Source: Rhypophila decipiens (taxonomy: Eukaryota > Ascomycota > Sordariomycetes > Sordariales > Naviculisporaceae). From it: a DNA stretch of 64,000 nucleotides. The stretch is taken from assembly GCA_033297075.1 (NCBI GenBank), contig MU858217.1, forward strand, positions 19,606 through 83,605, read 5' to 3'. Position 1 is the stretch's first letter; the number at the start of each line of letters is the position of its first letter. The translations under genes were made by a program, and so were the position numbers. Under the pieces are notes generated by a model, which saw nothing but the letters and a program-made list of their open reading frames with translations, made no database searches and was not told the DNA's origin. This document shows positions 33,630 to 44,819 of the stretch, one piece after another.

Positions 33630-34269
33630 GAGTAGAATGTCTAGAAAGGAATCCGTGTGGGGGGAGGAGAATTCCCCTGCCATCAGCTGGCTGTAAGTGT
33701 ATGCTCCAACCTTGGCGAACTTGCCATTGTCTATACGTTATCCGGTGTCTCGATCTTGATATAATGCTTCAGGTTTGTCTCCAATAGCGGGTCTAAGGTA
33801 TTCCCAACGACTTTTGGATGAGACTGTCGGTATCGTCTGTCATCGTAACTTGAGATCGACCAGCAGGTAACAATTCGCTTGTGAGGTGAAATCGTGGAAA
33901 ATACACGAGTTTGCTTCGCATTCTTCTTAGATCCCTATCAATATTAGGACTATTATTTCACTGAAGAGTGTTTAACACCATATTATAAGAAGCTCCTATT
34001 CTGATCTATGTGTCTATTTATTGTATTACTCTTGTATCTTGACTTCTTGATCTTCAATGGACTCAGATATAGCTTTTGGTGTTCTAAGAGACTTGGAATG
34101 TAGACGCTGCACTTTGTTATGAGCGGTCTGCACCATCTGGGTCCAGGGTCTGTTTGCAAATTCGTGGCGGGGCCTGCCTTCTCTCGTGCATGTCCATGAC
34201 TAGTCAAATAGGTGATGTCCCGGGGGGCTTAAAAGGCAAGTCTACTCCGTTTGTCTGTGTTGGGTATAT
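33630..34269. other. AT-rich spacer without a gene
   Basis: About 0.64 kb, markedly AT-rich from 33900 to 34080. No ORF with support. Confidence 0.5.
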
Positions 34270-34279
34270 GCTAATCGTA

Positions 34280-35470
34280 TATTAGATCGATGTGACCTCA
34301 GACGACTTCCTTTCGAATGACGATGAACCCGCGAGTTCGCCGAACCCGGGTAGTCCTACATCCCGACCTGGAGCACAGGGTATGTTCATTGCACCTGTTC
34401 GGCATATGCACTACATATTAACACATCTCTAGGTCGCGCTGCCGAGGGCAAAGCAAGCAAGGACAAGGGCAAGAAGGCCGTTAGCACCACCTCGACCAAG
34501 TCTGGCTCTACTGGTAGTAGGTCCTCCTGACCTGCTTCTCTTCCTACTTCTTCTCACAGATATATTGTCTTTTTACTATTTCACTTTGTTTCCAGTCAAA
34601 TCCGTAAGTGCCTCATTAGTGCCGATGCGCCGCGCGAATCGACGAATATAAACCCTCTCTCTCAATCACACAGAAAACGTGTAAGTTATTCTTTATATCG
34701 CACGGCAGCGATCGATTCACCTGCTAACTTGAGTTCTAGACAAGCCAAACTTCACAAAATCTGCCGCCGCAACTAGTCCAGGCCTGACAAGTAGTACACT
34801 CCCCCCGCTCCTCCCTCTACGGGCAAGAAAGGTGATAGTAATGGAAAGAAGAGACCTAGAAAGAAGAGACCCGCCGGAAAGGTTGCTGAGGTTGATGAGC
34901 CTGCTGCCGAGAAAACATCTGTCTAGGTAAGTAACTAGTCCCCTGCAGAGAGCCGCGGAGCAGATGCCAACAAGATGCTGAATAGAAGCGAGCCAAGCGC
35001 AAGACAAGATCTCGGATTCCCGCTAAGGCAGTGGACTAATGACGAGCGAGCCAATACTGAGAGACGGCCCTCTAAGGGAGTCGCACGCATCGAACCCTGC
35101 GTGGCATGCGTGATGCGTCTCCTGCCGCCCTGATTCCACCGGCTCGATTTGTTCCCGGCAGCCAAGCAACGGACGAGCTTGCCTCCAATGTGCCACTAAG
35201 AGCCGAGGATGTCAGCCGCCCGTAACCCTGAACGGTCCGGATTTGGTAAAAAGAGATCTCGACTGGTGGATAGCGACTGAAAATGAATCCCTTGGATATA
35301 CTCGCACTGAGCAAGAGCAGGCAACTGCCAATGACCTGGTTAATGATGTTTCCGATGCCAAAAAGAAAGCAGCCTCGGGCGCCCCCACCTCCGGCAATAC
35401 TTTTATATATGAGCAATTTGCTATCAGATTTGAAACGAGAGTCTCCATAAAAGGTAAATTCGCAACCTGA
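34280..35470 (+). pseudogene. Decayed gene for a Lys/Ser-rich nuclear-type protein
   Basis: Exon-like pieces in order: about 34290-34380 (SDDFLSNDDEPASSPNPGSP), an intron-like gap with GTATGT and TAG, 34432-34530 (GKASKDKGKKAVSTTSTKSG), about 34741-34800 (KPNFTKSAAATSPGLTSST), then after a C6 run a shifted frame (KKGDSNGKKRPRKKRPAGKV) ending at a TAG near 34926. About 35080-35120 reads RIEPCVACVMRLL, a Cys-x2-Cys start similar to a zinc-binding block, again ended by TGA. Several stops could be C-to-T changes of CGA or CAG codons. The whole looks like a basic, disordered DNA-associated protein that has been inactivated. Confidence 0.45.
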
Positions 35471-35591
35471 TTTCACAAACAGGTCAGTTTATGACTGAAG
35501 CATACCCAAGATATAGTTCGTATAGCAACATCCTCGAATGTATGTGGTTTTGATGGAAGTCTTGCAACAGCTCCAACCTTATTATCAATCA

Positions 35592-35770
35592 CGAGTAGCA
35601 AGGCAGATGCACCAAGTGCAATGAAGAACAAAGCCAATAACCCAACCAGACCTCTCGAAGACGACGATAAACTCAACAGATAGTTGCTCCAGTTCGTCAT
35701 TACATGAGAAAAACGTACATCCTGCTATTACGAGTAGCAAGGGCAATGTGCCAAGTGCGATAACAAGCAG
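35592..35770 (-). repeat. Small direct duplication encoding a hydrophobic stretch
   Basis: Two similar segments start at 35592 and 35729 (offset 137 nt; both begin acgagtagcaagg and continue to ccaagtgc). On the minus strand they read IALGASALLLVID and IALGTLPLLLVIA, similar membrane-helix peptides in different frames. ORF 35473-35700 (75 codons, ATG at 35700) contains one copy. I do not call it a gene. Confidence 0.4.
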
Positions 35771-35779
35771 GCCTTCATG

Positions 35780-36424
35780 CTATTTCCCTCCTCATTCAAC
35801 CCCCCTAGGCGTGAAGAATCGGCATCAGCACCAGCATTCAACTCGCCTCAACCACCACCACCAGAACCACCCCAAGTGGCATAGAAAGAGCTGTCTATCT
35901 CATATTTCGGCCTTTAACTCTGCACAGTCAGGTGCGTGTATCCTTTACCATGTATTAATAACAGAACGAAGCATGGCGAAACGTAACGTGACTTAACAGT
36001 TCTAGAGATCAGACAAGTGAATCATCTACCGCAAACCGAACCGGACAGGCACGCAAGAGATTCAATGTACCGAAGAAGTCCTATAAGAATGTTTGGGGGT
36101 TTTCCTTCCTAAAAGAGGGACAATGTATTCGACATGTATATGGCAAGATCAAGATGACGTTTGAGAGCTGGGTCCTGTAGCGATCACCCTACAAAGGTTT
36201 CGCAATTTTGGGGCTTAATGAGAAACATATCAAGATTCATAGGAAGAGGTCAAAGAAGGAAATAGCTTGGGAGAAGCATAGGAAAAGAAATCTGTAAATT
36301 AATACAGAATAAAGAAATAAAGATTGTCAGAGAATGACTGTCCGAAGACCTGAACTCCAAACTCTGGCCGGGCTGGCCCCAGCCACCGAACGAGATCCCA
36401 CTCTCCTCCTCCCATCAACTCCAC
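35780..36424. other. AT-rich 3' flank
   Basis: About 0.65 kb with no supported ORF. The right end is the 3' flank of the minus-strand gene that ends at 36425. Confidence 0.5.
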
Positions 36425-38258
36425 TCAGACCAAAAGCTGCCCGGGCCTCCTCACAAATCTCATCTTCGGTGCATCCAACATCCACAACCACTCCAAGCCC
36501 GGATACCATCCCTCCCCTCCAAACTTGACCATCCTCTCCTTCGCCTCATCCCTGAACTCCTCATCCAAACCCTCAGTCCAGACGTACTTGATCGCCTCGA
36601 CGGCGAAGCAATCCGTCGTGCCGGTTCGCCCAGCTCCCGCGCCCCGCGAGAGAGGCTCCCGCTTCGCCGGGTCAATCATCCCAACAATCTCCAACACCCT
36701 GCCCGCCTCCTCCGCCAAACCCTCAAACTCGGCTTTGCTCAAGCCCTGGATCTCGATGGTCACCAGGTCTTTCGCCCTCTCGTCATCCTCCATTATCGCG
36801 GAGGTCCCGCCAACCAACGTTCCGCAAAAGATTTCCAGCGCAACTTGCTCCTCCTCAACGTCCACCCCCCAAATCCCAAGCATCGTCATTTTATCTGACC
36901 TTTCCCCCCCACGACACATGTCCTCAACGGGCAGCCTCGGCGGGCTGATATACCTATACGCGAAACAAGGTTCACCGGGACGAACCAGGACATGTGCCGC
37001 GAGCTGCGACGCTGGCACCAGCACGTGGCCGAGTTTCTTCAGCCATTTGAGGAGCGGAATCTCGCGCTGGCAGGTGGCTATGAATGAGGCATAGTCCTCC
37101 TCAACTTCATTGGCATACAGCCAGGCCAGTGCAGCGTGCAGGTCCACCGCCAGGGGCCGATCTTCGTTATAGTCAATGTTCAGGCCTGCCAGCCGGAGAG
37201 AAGAAAGCACCCCAGCGGTGGACGAGGAAACGTCCTCCGATACTCCCACCGCCGATTCATCGGCACCAGCAGACGACAACAGCACAACCCGGTTGACACA
37301 CAACCCGTCCAACCTGCCAATTGTCTTTCCCCGGTCTACCACGGTCCCAGGCGAGTCGTACCACTCCTGAACCTTGAACCGCAATATGATGACTCTTGCG
37401 GTGGTGGGGGGGTGCAGGTTCAGGAGTGGGACTACCCACCGGCCGTTTGGGAGCAGACCGAGGAAGTGGCTCCGGAGAGGAGGAAGCGCCAAAGTCAGAC
37501 GATTCCACCGAAATGGTGGAATAGTCCGACCCGGACTCCTCCGCCTCGTCCGAAGAAGTGGCAGGCTGGGGGGCCGGGGACGGGGACGGCGGCGCGGACG
37601 AGGCGAGGCTGCTGCTGCCCGCCGAAGGGCCGGGCGAGGGCGAGGGCGAGGGGCCGACCGAGGTCAGCGGCGAGGACGGGGCCGCCGAGGAGGGCGATTT
37701 GGAGAGCTGCTGAAAGGAAGGGCATTAGCATCAGAGATCCCTGAGGTCCGTCATGGGGTGTCATGGCTTGTGTTGCTGCGAATATTTGTGGACTTGGATG
37801 AGTGCAGACCAAACGAACGGAAGAGTGAGATGATCTTGTGCAGTGTGGGCAGGACAGCTTCGGTTACGACGTCGTACAAAATTCCTCGTATTCTCTGATG
37901 AAGCTCGTCTTAAGCAAGCGGGAGCACATCAGGACAAAATCAACCTCGTCAGGAACTGGCACAGGAGACCCGAATATGGGCCCAAGATCCAATCCTAACG
38001 AAGCTGATCCCACCGAAGCGGAGAGCAAATTGTCATGATGGACTCGGCAAATGGCCACCCACTTGTAGCCGGGAGAGAGATTGGAAGAAGAAGCAGCCAG
38101 ACACGAACGAACGATCTGTTGAGAAAGGACAACGGAGCAAAAGGAAAAAAAAAGCCATTTACAGCAGGGTTCTCGGCAGGGGCAGGCTGAGCGGGTGCGT
38201 CAACCATTTTGACATCGTTGGCCGAAGCCGCAACACTGCAGACAATCTTGGAGTCCAT
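36425..38258 (-). CDS. Hypothetical protein with Ser/Pro-rich N-terminal region
   Basis: The large open frame 36425-37492 lacks an ATG near its start. A three-exon model, 38163-38258, 37440-37709 and 36425-37366, closes in frame to 435 residues. It starts MDSKIVCSVAASANDVKMVDA, continues with a Ser/Pro/Glu-rich disordered region (about 33-120), then a folded region beginning EWYDSPGTVVDRGKTIGRL. Later segments are DLHAALAWLYANEVEEDYAS, a Leu-rich helix REIPLLKWLKKLGHVLVPAS and an acidic MDPAKREP-type tail. The first intron (453 nt) is long for this window, and an alternative 3' site at 38110 leads to a stop, so the N-terminus is uncertain. The composition looks nuclear or cytosolic; a BTB-like fold was considered but not shown. 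No function is assigned. Confidence 0.55.
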
Positions 38259-38532
38259 TGCTAGTCTATTAGCTCAAGTTAGTCTCATGGGAACATGAAT
38301 GAGGTTATTGCCAAACAAGCGGATGTGAAAACTTACAGTTTTTCGAGGATAAAATGGATATATTCTAGCATATACACGATCAGTCAGTCTGTATGAAAGA
38401 CGGGTTGAAGGGCCAGTGAGTATAAACTGACAAGATCTCGTCGAACAGGGTCTTCTGGACTAGCTGATGTGCTAGTTGATGGTGAATCTGCACAAATTGA
38501 CATGTTAGCCAACTGTCATTCTGAGAGAGGAT
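38259..38532. other. Upstream flank of the hypothetical gene
   Basis: About 270 bp before the tandem repeat; probable promoter, no motif singled out. Confidence 0.4.
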
Positions 38533-39165
38533 GAGTTCAATCAATCATCATAACTGCCAAGTTACAACATCCACGGGAGAACCAAAAAGGCCCAGCCGCA
38601 CCACGCTGGTAAGGTTCCAAATATCAAGTTGAACCCGAAGACTTTTCGGCAGGGAGAGAACCAGGGCAAGCCCCAGCGAACGAGAAAACGCGAAAGATAA
38701 CTAAAGCGGTAGTACTGACAGAGAGAGTCGGAGGTGGGCTGCCGATAGTAACTAGCAATATATGCTAGTTTTTGGAGAGAGATCTGGAAGCGTACGTGTT
38801 AGCAAACCTGAGTTCAACCATCATCATGGCTGCGCGTTGAAGCAACAAGATCCACGGTAAAGCCGAAAAGGAAAAACCCCCAGCTGCACCACACAGGCAA
38901 AATTCCAAATATCACGTTTAACCCGAATATTTTTCAACACGAAGAGAACCAGGGCAAGCCCCAGCGAACAAACAACCTGAAAGAGAACGAATGCGGTGGT
39001 ACTGACAGAGAGAGAACCTGGGGAGGGCAGCCGATAGGAACTAGCAATATTATGCTACTTTTCGAAGGAGATCTGGAAGTGTAACGTGTTAGTAAAACTG
39101 GCATTAACAATCATGGCTGGGCGTTGGGGCAACAAGATCCAGGGTAAAGCTCAAAAATCGTAGTG
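38533..39165. repeat. Diverged tandem repeat of about 285 bp (2.2 copies)
   Basis: Two long copies and a partial third. The block ccagggcaagccccagcgaa occurs at 38661 and 38949 (offset 288), gctg/gcgcgttg with caacaagatcca at 38827 and 39115 (offset 288), and the segment with ctgacagagagag and actagcaatat recurs in both. Copies differ by many substitutions and small indels. No coding frame runs through them. Confidence 0.75.
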
Positions 39166-42100
39166 AACTTGAAGTGATGAACAAATGAAAACTGTTACTC
39201 ACAAATATAAATAAGTCTTTAAAGACTGGTAGTGACGGGAGGATGGGTCAAGGTATAAACCCTGATTTAGGTAATAAGAGGGGTGAGAATCACGGTACTT
39301 TGACCTGATAGGTAAATAAATGTATGAGGAGGAAGAAGATAGTAGGTATTTTACCTAACTATCGAGGACGGCGAAATGGATAAGGGTAAGTAGGCTGTGC
39401 CCGGTAAAAAAAGGTAATAATCAGGCAGAACTGATACTCGATAGTCATAGTGTAAGAGATGTACGTGATGCAGCTATTCCGATCAAGCAGAGGAATTGAC
39501 GATGGCAGAAGAGGCTGAATGTTGGTATCGAGTAATTGATCAAGTCGGTTCGCGCAAAGGAAAGGAAAAAGAAAAACGTCAAATCACAGATATTTATTCA
39601 CAGACCGGCTAGCTACAGACTGACTAGAACCTCTTCTTCGCTTGAGATTGAAGATGAACTCATGGCTTCATCTCTATTGTTCCCCTGCAGGAAGAATCGG
39701 GTACCTTTTGTGTTGTTTGCTGGGTATTTTCCCTCTCTTCTCCAGATGTATGCCCCTTTCCTCCGACCTAGTAGTGTGATAAGTAGCACCTTTGGCTACT
39801 CAGTCTCAACTATTCCCGAGGGGGGGGAGTGGTGTGGGTTCACCGTTCACCATCACTGGTGGGCCTCGTTCTTGCTGATAGATGGTACAGATCTCTTTTG
39901 GAAGCAAAAAAAGTTGTCTCTTTAGATGCGGGTGTTTCATGTTTCCGTTGTGATGAAATTCCGCCAAGATGAAGCGTTGCTCAATAATTGTTGCGGGGAA
40001 AAAGCAGGGGCCTCAATATGTTCCGATGCAGGTTAGCACCAGGAGCAATGTTGGCTGGACTAGTGTACCGAAACCCCGACAATGGAAGCTGTAGCAGGAA
40101 GTGATCCTGTGCTTGATCTGAAGGACCCTTTCAGCAGTATTTCGTTGGCACTGACGCTAGGTTGGAGCTGTCTTGGCACCCAATCTTGGTCAAGTCTGCA
40201 TGGAAGTTTCCTTTTCGAACAATCTTCCCAAATCTCCTCACCGGGCAACTCAAGGGTTATTAACCCGCAGGGAAGATCCCGCAGAACCTTCCTTCAAAAC
40301 AATACGACTACAGCTTGTTGAGTGTACCTTCTAAATCAAACCCCGGATTCGAAATGCTTGAAGGCTCCAGACAACCAGGGGGCCTGCTGACATTATTCAG
40401 TTTCGATGACGATCGCATTGTTCAGACGAGAGAAGCGAACCTCAAGCGTGTGAAGTGGGGATACGTAGAGGTAGAAGGTGCCACCTGTGAAGTGGTTGAT
40501 ATCCTCCTCGCGACATCAATGGTGGAGCAGACTGTTGGGTGAATACTGGTCGTCCACGCTAGCAATGCCAAGCAATGCCAAGACGACCTTTCGTGCAACG
40601 CAGCCTTGTCCACCATTCCACACCCCGTTCTGGAAAAATCATGTCTTGCGATCTTGGCTTCTTCAGAACCCGGTCATCCCCGTTCGTGATCAGCCACCCA
40701 CAGATCCTTCGACGCATCTCAAAAGTCACACCTCAATCTCTTGATGGACTTCTCCTTTCACTGAAATGTTGCTCTCGGCCACTCGTCCGACGTTGTCAGC
40801 TCCCCAACGGACGCCTACCGAGAAAACCCGGGTCCCCCCAAGGTCCTGGTGTCGTACACTTTGGCTCTCCCTGGTATCGCATTCCTCCGCTGCTACGCTG
40901 GCACCATATGGAGCACGATTTACTTCACTGCCCTCAGCCGACTTGGTGTTTGGCCTAGCGGCGGGAGTTCTCTGTAGGCTTCTTCTCTCGGTGGGTTCGA
41001 CACTAAAACGGTCGAGCAGGAGCGCATAACCAATTCATCAAGCAAAGAAATATTACCGCCAAAGGCTCAAGATGCCACCAGAGTCGTCTACACCAAACAT
41101 CGGTGACACTACCGCGCCTCTCCTGTGAGTCCTGTCCTGGATCCAAGACCGTGGCCCAGGGTCGCGAACAACCCAAGCTCCCGAATCCAAGGCAAATCAA
41201 CTGAATATCATCCAATCCAAAGAGGCCTAAAATACTGTTACGCCAATTCAATTGAGTTGAAATATTTCTCAACTCAATTTGGCCCGTATTAGTTCAATCT
41301 AAGCCAAACGGGGGTTCAAATTGACTTGGTTTGGCTTCTTTGGAACCTTGCCCTGGCCCAACAATCACTGGCAGGGTGCTCGCACTCAACCTCTGATATA
41401 CATGTACCCACCGAGCACCGGGCAGTGGGCCGACACCCAACGCCAGAAGCAGTCAACATCGTCAACACACTACTGCCTCCAGGCACGTTTGATTTTTTTT
41501 TGGGAATATATTTTTGTAAGTTCCTAATCTGCTCTTTCGTCGATGCGGTCCTTCGTAGCCTTTCAGATCTTCTTGCTCTCATATAACAACTCTCAGACAT
41601 CAATGTCAACAGTAATGATCCTTCAACCTTCAAACTCCGCGTTCCCTTTCAAGGAACTTCTAATCCTCGCTTGGTATAAAAGTCCTGGATCGCATCCAGA
41701 CGACAAGCAACATATCAATGACTTCTTTTACTCCTTTCTCTTTTCACTCGGTTTTGATGGCGACCCTGTTCTAATAACTCTTTCCAGAAGCTCATCTGGA
41801 CCATGAAGCCGGTAAAGGTCGTCGGCCGAGAAGGGTAGACTTCAAAACCCGGGGTCTCGGTCGCTATCTGCGGTTGGCAAGGTGACTCTGCAGGCATCCA
41901 GCGCAGTATGGCCCTCCAGATGATGCATGCCAACCGGACAGAATAGCGTGCCGGGGCCCCAGAAAGGGACTGCTCAACAGCCAGTGGGTCGACAGACGTC
42001 AAGGATTAGATGACTATGGCTAACATGGATTTAGAATCGGCTGGATGGTCATGAAGCAGATGGCGATCCAGAAGCTTCCTTCTTGAGAAGATCAACAAGC

Positions 42101-42885
42101 CTTCGATCGACCCGGCGAAATTTGCACCGGGTGCTGGGCAAGCCCTGCAGCCCCTCGCCAGGCTCCGGTCATCCGTGTCAGGCAGCTGGTAAACAAATGG
42201 GAGGACACGCGGATAGCTAGACTGGGTACGGGGTTGCAGCCACCGTCAGTTAGGGCTACAGCCACCGAGTGACCTCGCGCACCCGGGTCACTCCTCTCTA
42301 TGGCGTTATTATCAGGGGTTTTGCTATGAACGAAAGCGAATCATTCCCAAGGAGAAAAAGAGGGCCAACGATCTAGGAAAAAAGGCTTGGCCCAAGACTA
42401 TGGGAATGTCGATAATTGGTGGTTAAGTACATGCCCGGGGAGGCTCTGGAGGATGAGGAACACGATGTGGGTCAGGACGAGGACATGTCAGGAATACTGT
42501 CTGATCATTGTACAACATCTTTGACGTTATTTTGTTGAGGACAACTATTAGATAAGCAAAGTCTTGCATTGCGAACATTTCCAAACTCTGGAAAGATTAT
42601 GTTGCTTTTCGAATGGCTGTCAGCTTGTTTCGCCTGATTATTGAATGTACCCGTCGCCATTCTACAAGCCTTCCCAACACCATATCATCGCGGTCAAAGC
42701 CCATTACACAAAGCTTTTCTTCATGTGTGTTCTTGTTCTTGGTGCTTGAACGAGGTGCCTTCAGCTTTAACCCTGAGACGCAGATGGAATTGAACAAGGC
42801 TCCTTACTCGCGTCAGAAACAACGGACATATCACCTCCAAAGATTCTCCTCGCACATTGTACTAGACCCTTGAGCAGTGGTAGAT
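39166..42885. other. About 3.7 kb without a supportable gene
   Basis: AT-rich to about 39950, then mixed. Plus-strand ORFs 40082-40321, 40575-40958 and 40766-41029 overlap in different frames; one frame reads PTDAYRENPGPPKVLVSYTL and WSTIYFTALSRLGVWPSGG near 40800-40960, protein-like but ending at a TAG. Two small palindromes lie at 41250-41279 and 41301-41337. This may be relic DNA. Confidence 0.4.
41250..41337. repeat. Pair of short inverted repeats
   Basis: AATTGAGTTGA (41250-41260) faces TCAACTCAATT (41269-41279) across 8 nt. AAGCCAAAC (41301-41309) faces GTTTGGCTT (41329-41337) across 19 nt. Both arms match perfectly. No target duplication was found around them. Confidence 0.6.
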
Positions 42886-44278
42886 CTAGACCGTAAACTC
42901 CAAAGGACAGCTAATGATTCCCATCTCTGGCATCCTAGCAAACTGCAGCTCCCCATTTACCCTGAAACTCCTTGTATTCTTTAACAACGTCGTCAAGGCA
43001 ATTTGTAACGCCCTATCAAGTACACCATGTTAGCACATCATTGATAAACCCCCCAGCTTTCGCTTGGTTGTTGACTTACAATCTAGCAAGCGGCTGACCC
43101 ACGCAGCGATGCCGTCCCCGTCCAAAGCCCACGTGGGCACTGATATTTTCCCTGTTTAGTATAAACTCATGCGGGTTGTCAAAGACTTCCGGGTCGCGAT
43201 TTGCAGCGCTGTAGGTCATGGAGATGGGGATGCCAGGTTTGATAATCTGCCCGTGGAGGGTGATCTCCTTGGCCACTGTTCGCGCAAAGCCCCGGTAGGG
43301 ACTGAAGATCCGGATGAACTCTTCTATCGCTGCCGGGATCAGGCTGGTATCGTTGCGCAGTTGATCTTGTAGGTCTGGGTTGTCGGAAAGGTAGGAGCAG
43401 ATGCCGCCTAGCATTAGGGGCGGGGCTACCATGCCTACTACTAGAGATTGGCGGATGCAGCCCCTTTTTTCCTTTGTCAGCATGCATCCTTCTGGGAATG
43501 CGGATAGAGTAAGGGGGTTGACTTACACGAGATGGATCTCCTCCAGTGGCTCGCCATTCGAACCTCGCTCGAGTAATAAACTACTGGCAGGATCCTCTTC
43601 CGCATCTCGTGGATTATCTCGCCGATCTGCGAGGACTGCTCGGGCGATATCGTACAGAGCTGTGCTGAAAAACGTCGTCTTCTCGGCGTCCATTCTCCGC
43701 CAGGCGTCTACCCAAGCTGAAGCGGTCCTCGCAAGCTTGGGCGCAGTCTCGGGTTCGAGGTTGAGCCATTCTGTTTCAACCCAGGCAGCATAGTCTGCGG
43801 CAAACTCGGTAGATATGTTTCCCTTTCTAGCGGCGAGAAGAGGAGCGAGAAGCGCTTCGGCATGTTTCTCGAGAGGAACAGCAAGACGTTTGACACGCGA
43901 GGGCTTGAGGGTTCGGTCGAGGGCTGTGCGGTACGGTGTATGCGCTGGAGCATCAAAGTTGAGCGGGGGTCGACGGAGACCGCGCGGGTCGGAGGGAATC
44001 ACGGCGCGGACGGAAGATATGAATGTTGAGGAATCGAGGGCGGCAGCTTTGATGTCGGCGTATCGTGTCAGGAGGTAGTAGCCTGAGTAGTTTGTTGTAT
44101 AGGCTAGGGGGCAGGACTGGCGGAAGAGATCGTATTCGGCGTGGATTTGGGATATGTTGTCGCTTACTATCGCGGCGGAGGAGTCAATTCTTTCTTGGGT
44201 AAATACTTCATGCTGGTCTGTTGTGTCGGTTTTGGAGGTGAAAGGGCAGGCTGTGGCGGTTGGATGGAAGGTGGACAT
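42886..44278 (-). CDS. Soluble, bacterial-style cytochrome P450
   Basis: A P450 of 420 residues without a membrane anchor. Exons 43527-44278, 43080-43463 and 42886-43012 close in frame. The start is ATG 44278 (MSTFHPTATACPF); the frame upstream only offers TTG. The heme site VGFGRGRHRCVGQPLARL follows the bacterial FGxGxHxCxGxxLAR form; the ExxR is in EEFIRIFSP, and PHEFILNREN replaces the eukaryotic PERF region. The I-helix reads RQSLVVGMVAPPLMLGG: the acidic-Thr pair of (A/G)Gx(D/E)T that normally handles O2 protonation is missing. Such fungal enzymes may use soluble redox partners or substrate-assisted chemistry. It is divergently paired with an MFS transporter, which suggests a shared substrate. 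Confidence 0.87.
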
Positions 44279-44819
44279 GGCGGGTTGCTGGTTGCTTGTG
44301 GGACAAGAATTGGCCGACAACTGAAAAGACGAAATTTAGACTAAAGAGCAATTACTTGAAAACCCCAAGTGCGTGTGGTCTAATACACGAACGACCATCT
44401 CTAGACCGGGTGGCTGGACAAATTTCAAATGAATCCCCGCCCCCATCATAGATGTCCAACCATCTCGTCCCATGGATGTGGCCAGGCAATCCTGGGTCAG
44501 ACCCCACCACTTGATAGGGCCGTCTGGAAATGTCGGGATGCGCTCCAATGACACGCTGTTTCCGGTACATCTCCAATGCCGTGACATTACCCGGCCGGCC
44601 ACGGTTACCGTCACGGCTACGAGTGATCTTCAAAGATCCTATCGTGCATACCTGTCCCGTGGTGGGGACTTGCGTGTACTCGTGGTACTATCAATACCAC
44701 CCTCGCAGTCAGTTGAAAAGTCCAGCCATCACCAGCCAGGATCGTCCGACTTTCTTCCCCTGCCTCTGCACTGACCTTCAGCAAACGCGCAGTTCGGGTT
44801 GTTGGAAATTGCGAGCATC
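44279..44819. promoter_or_regulatory. Shared divergent promoter of P450 and MFS genes
   Basis: 541 bp separate the two start codons. Symmetric elements visible: CCGGCCGG at 44591-44598 (a paired CGG/CCG site of the kind Zn2Cys6 factors bind), ACGGT-T-ACCGT at 44601-44611, and GTGGTA (44682-44687) facing TACCAC (44695-44700). The arrangement would allow co-regulation; no factor is identified in the window. Confidence 0.5.

Noticed and set aside
37136..37744. Plus-strand 202-codon ORF and overlapping Arg/Gly-rich ORFs
   Set aside because: Antisense of the Ser/Pro-rich exon of the minus-strand gene; composition is a by-product of GC-rich codons.
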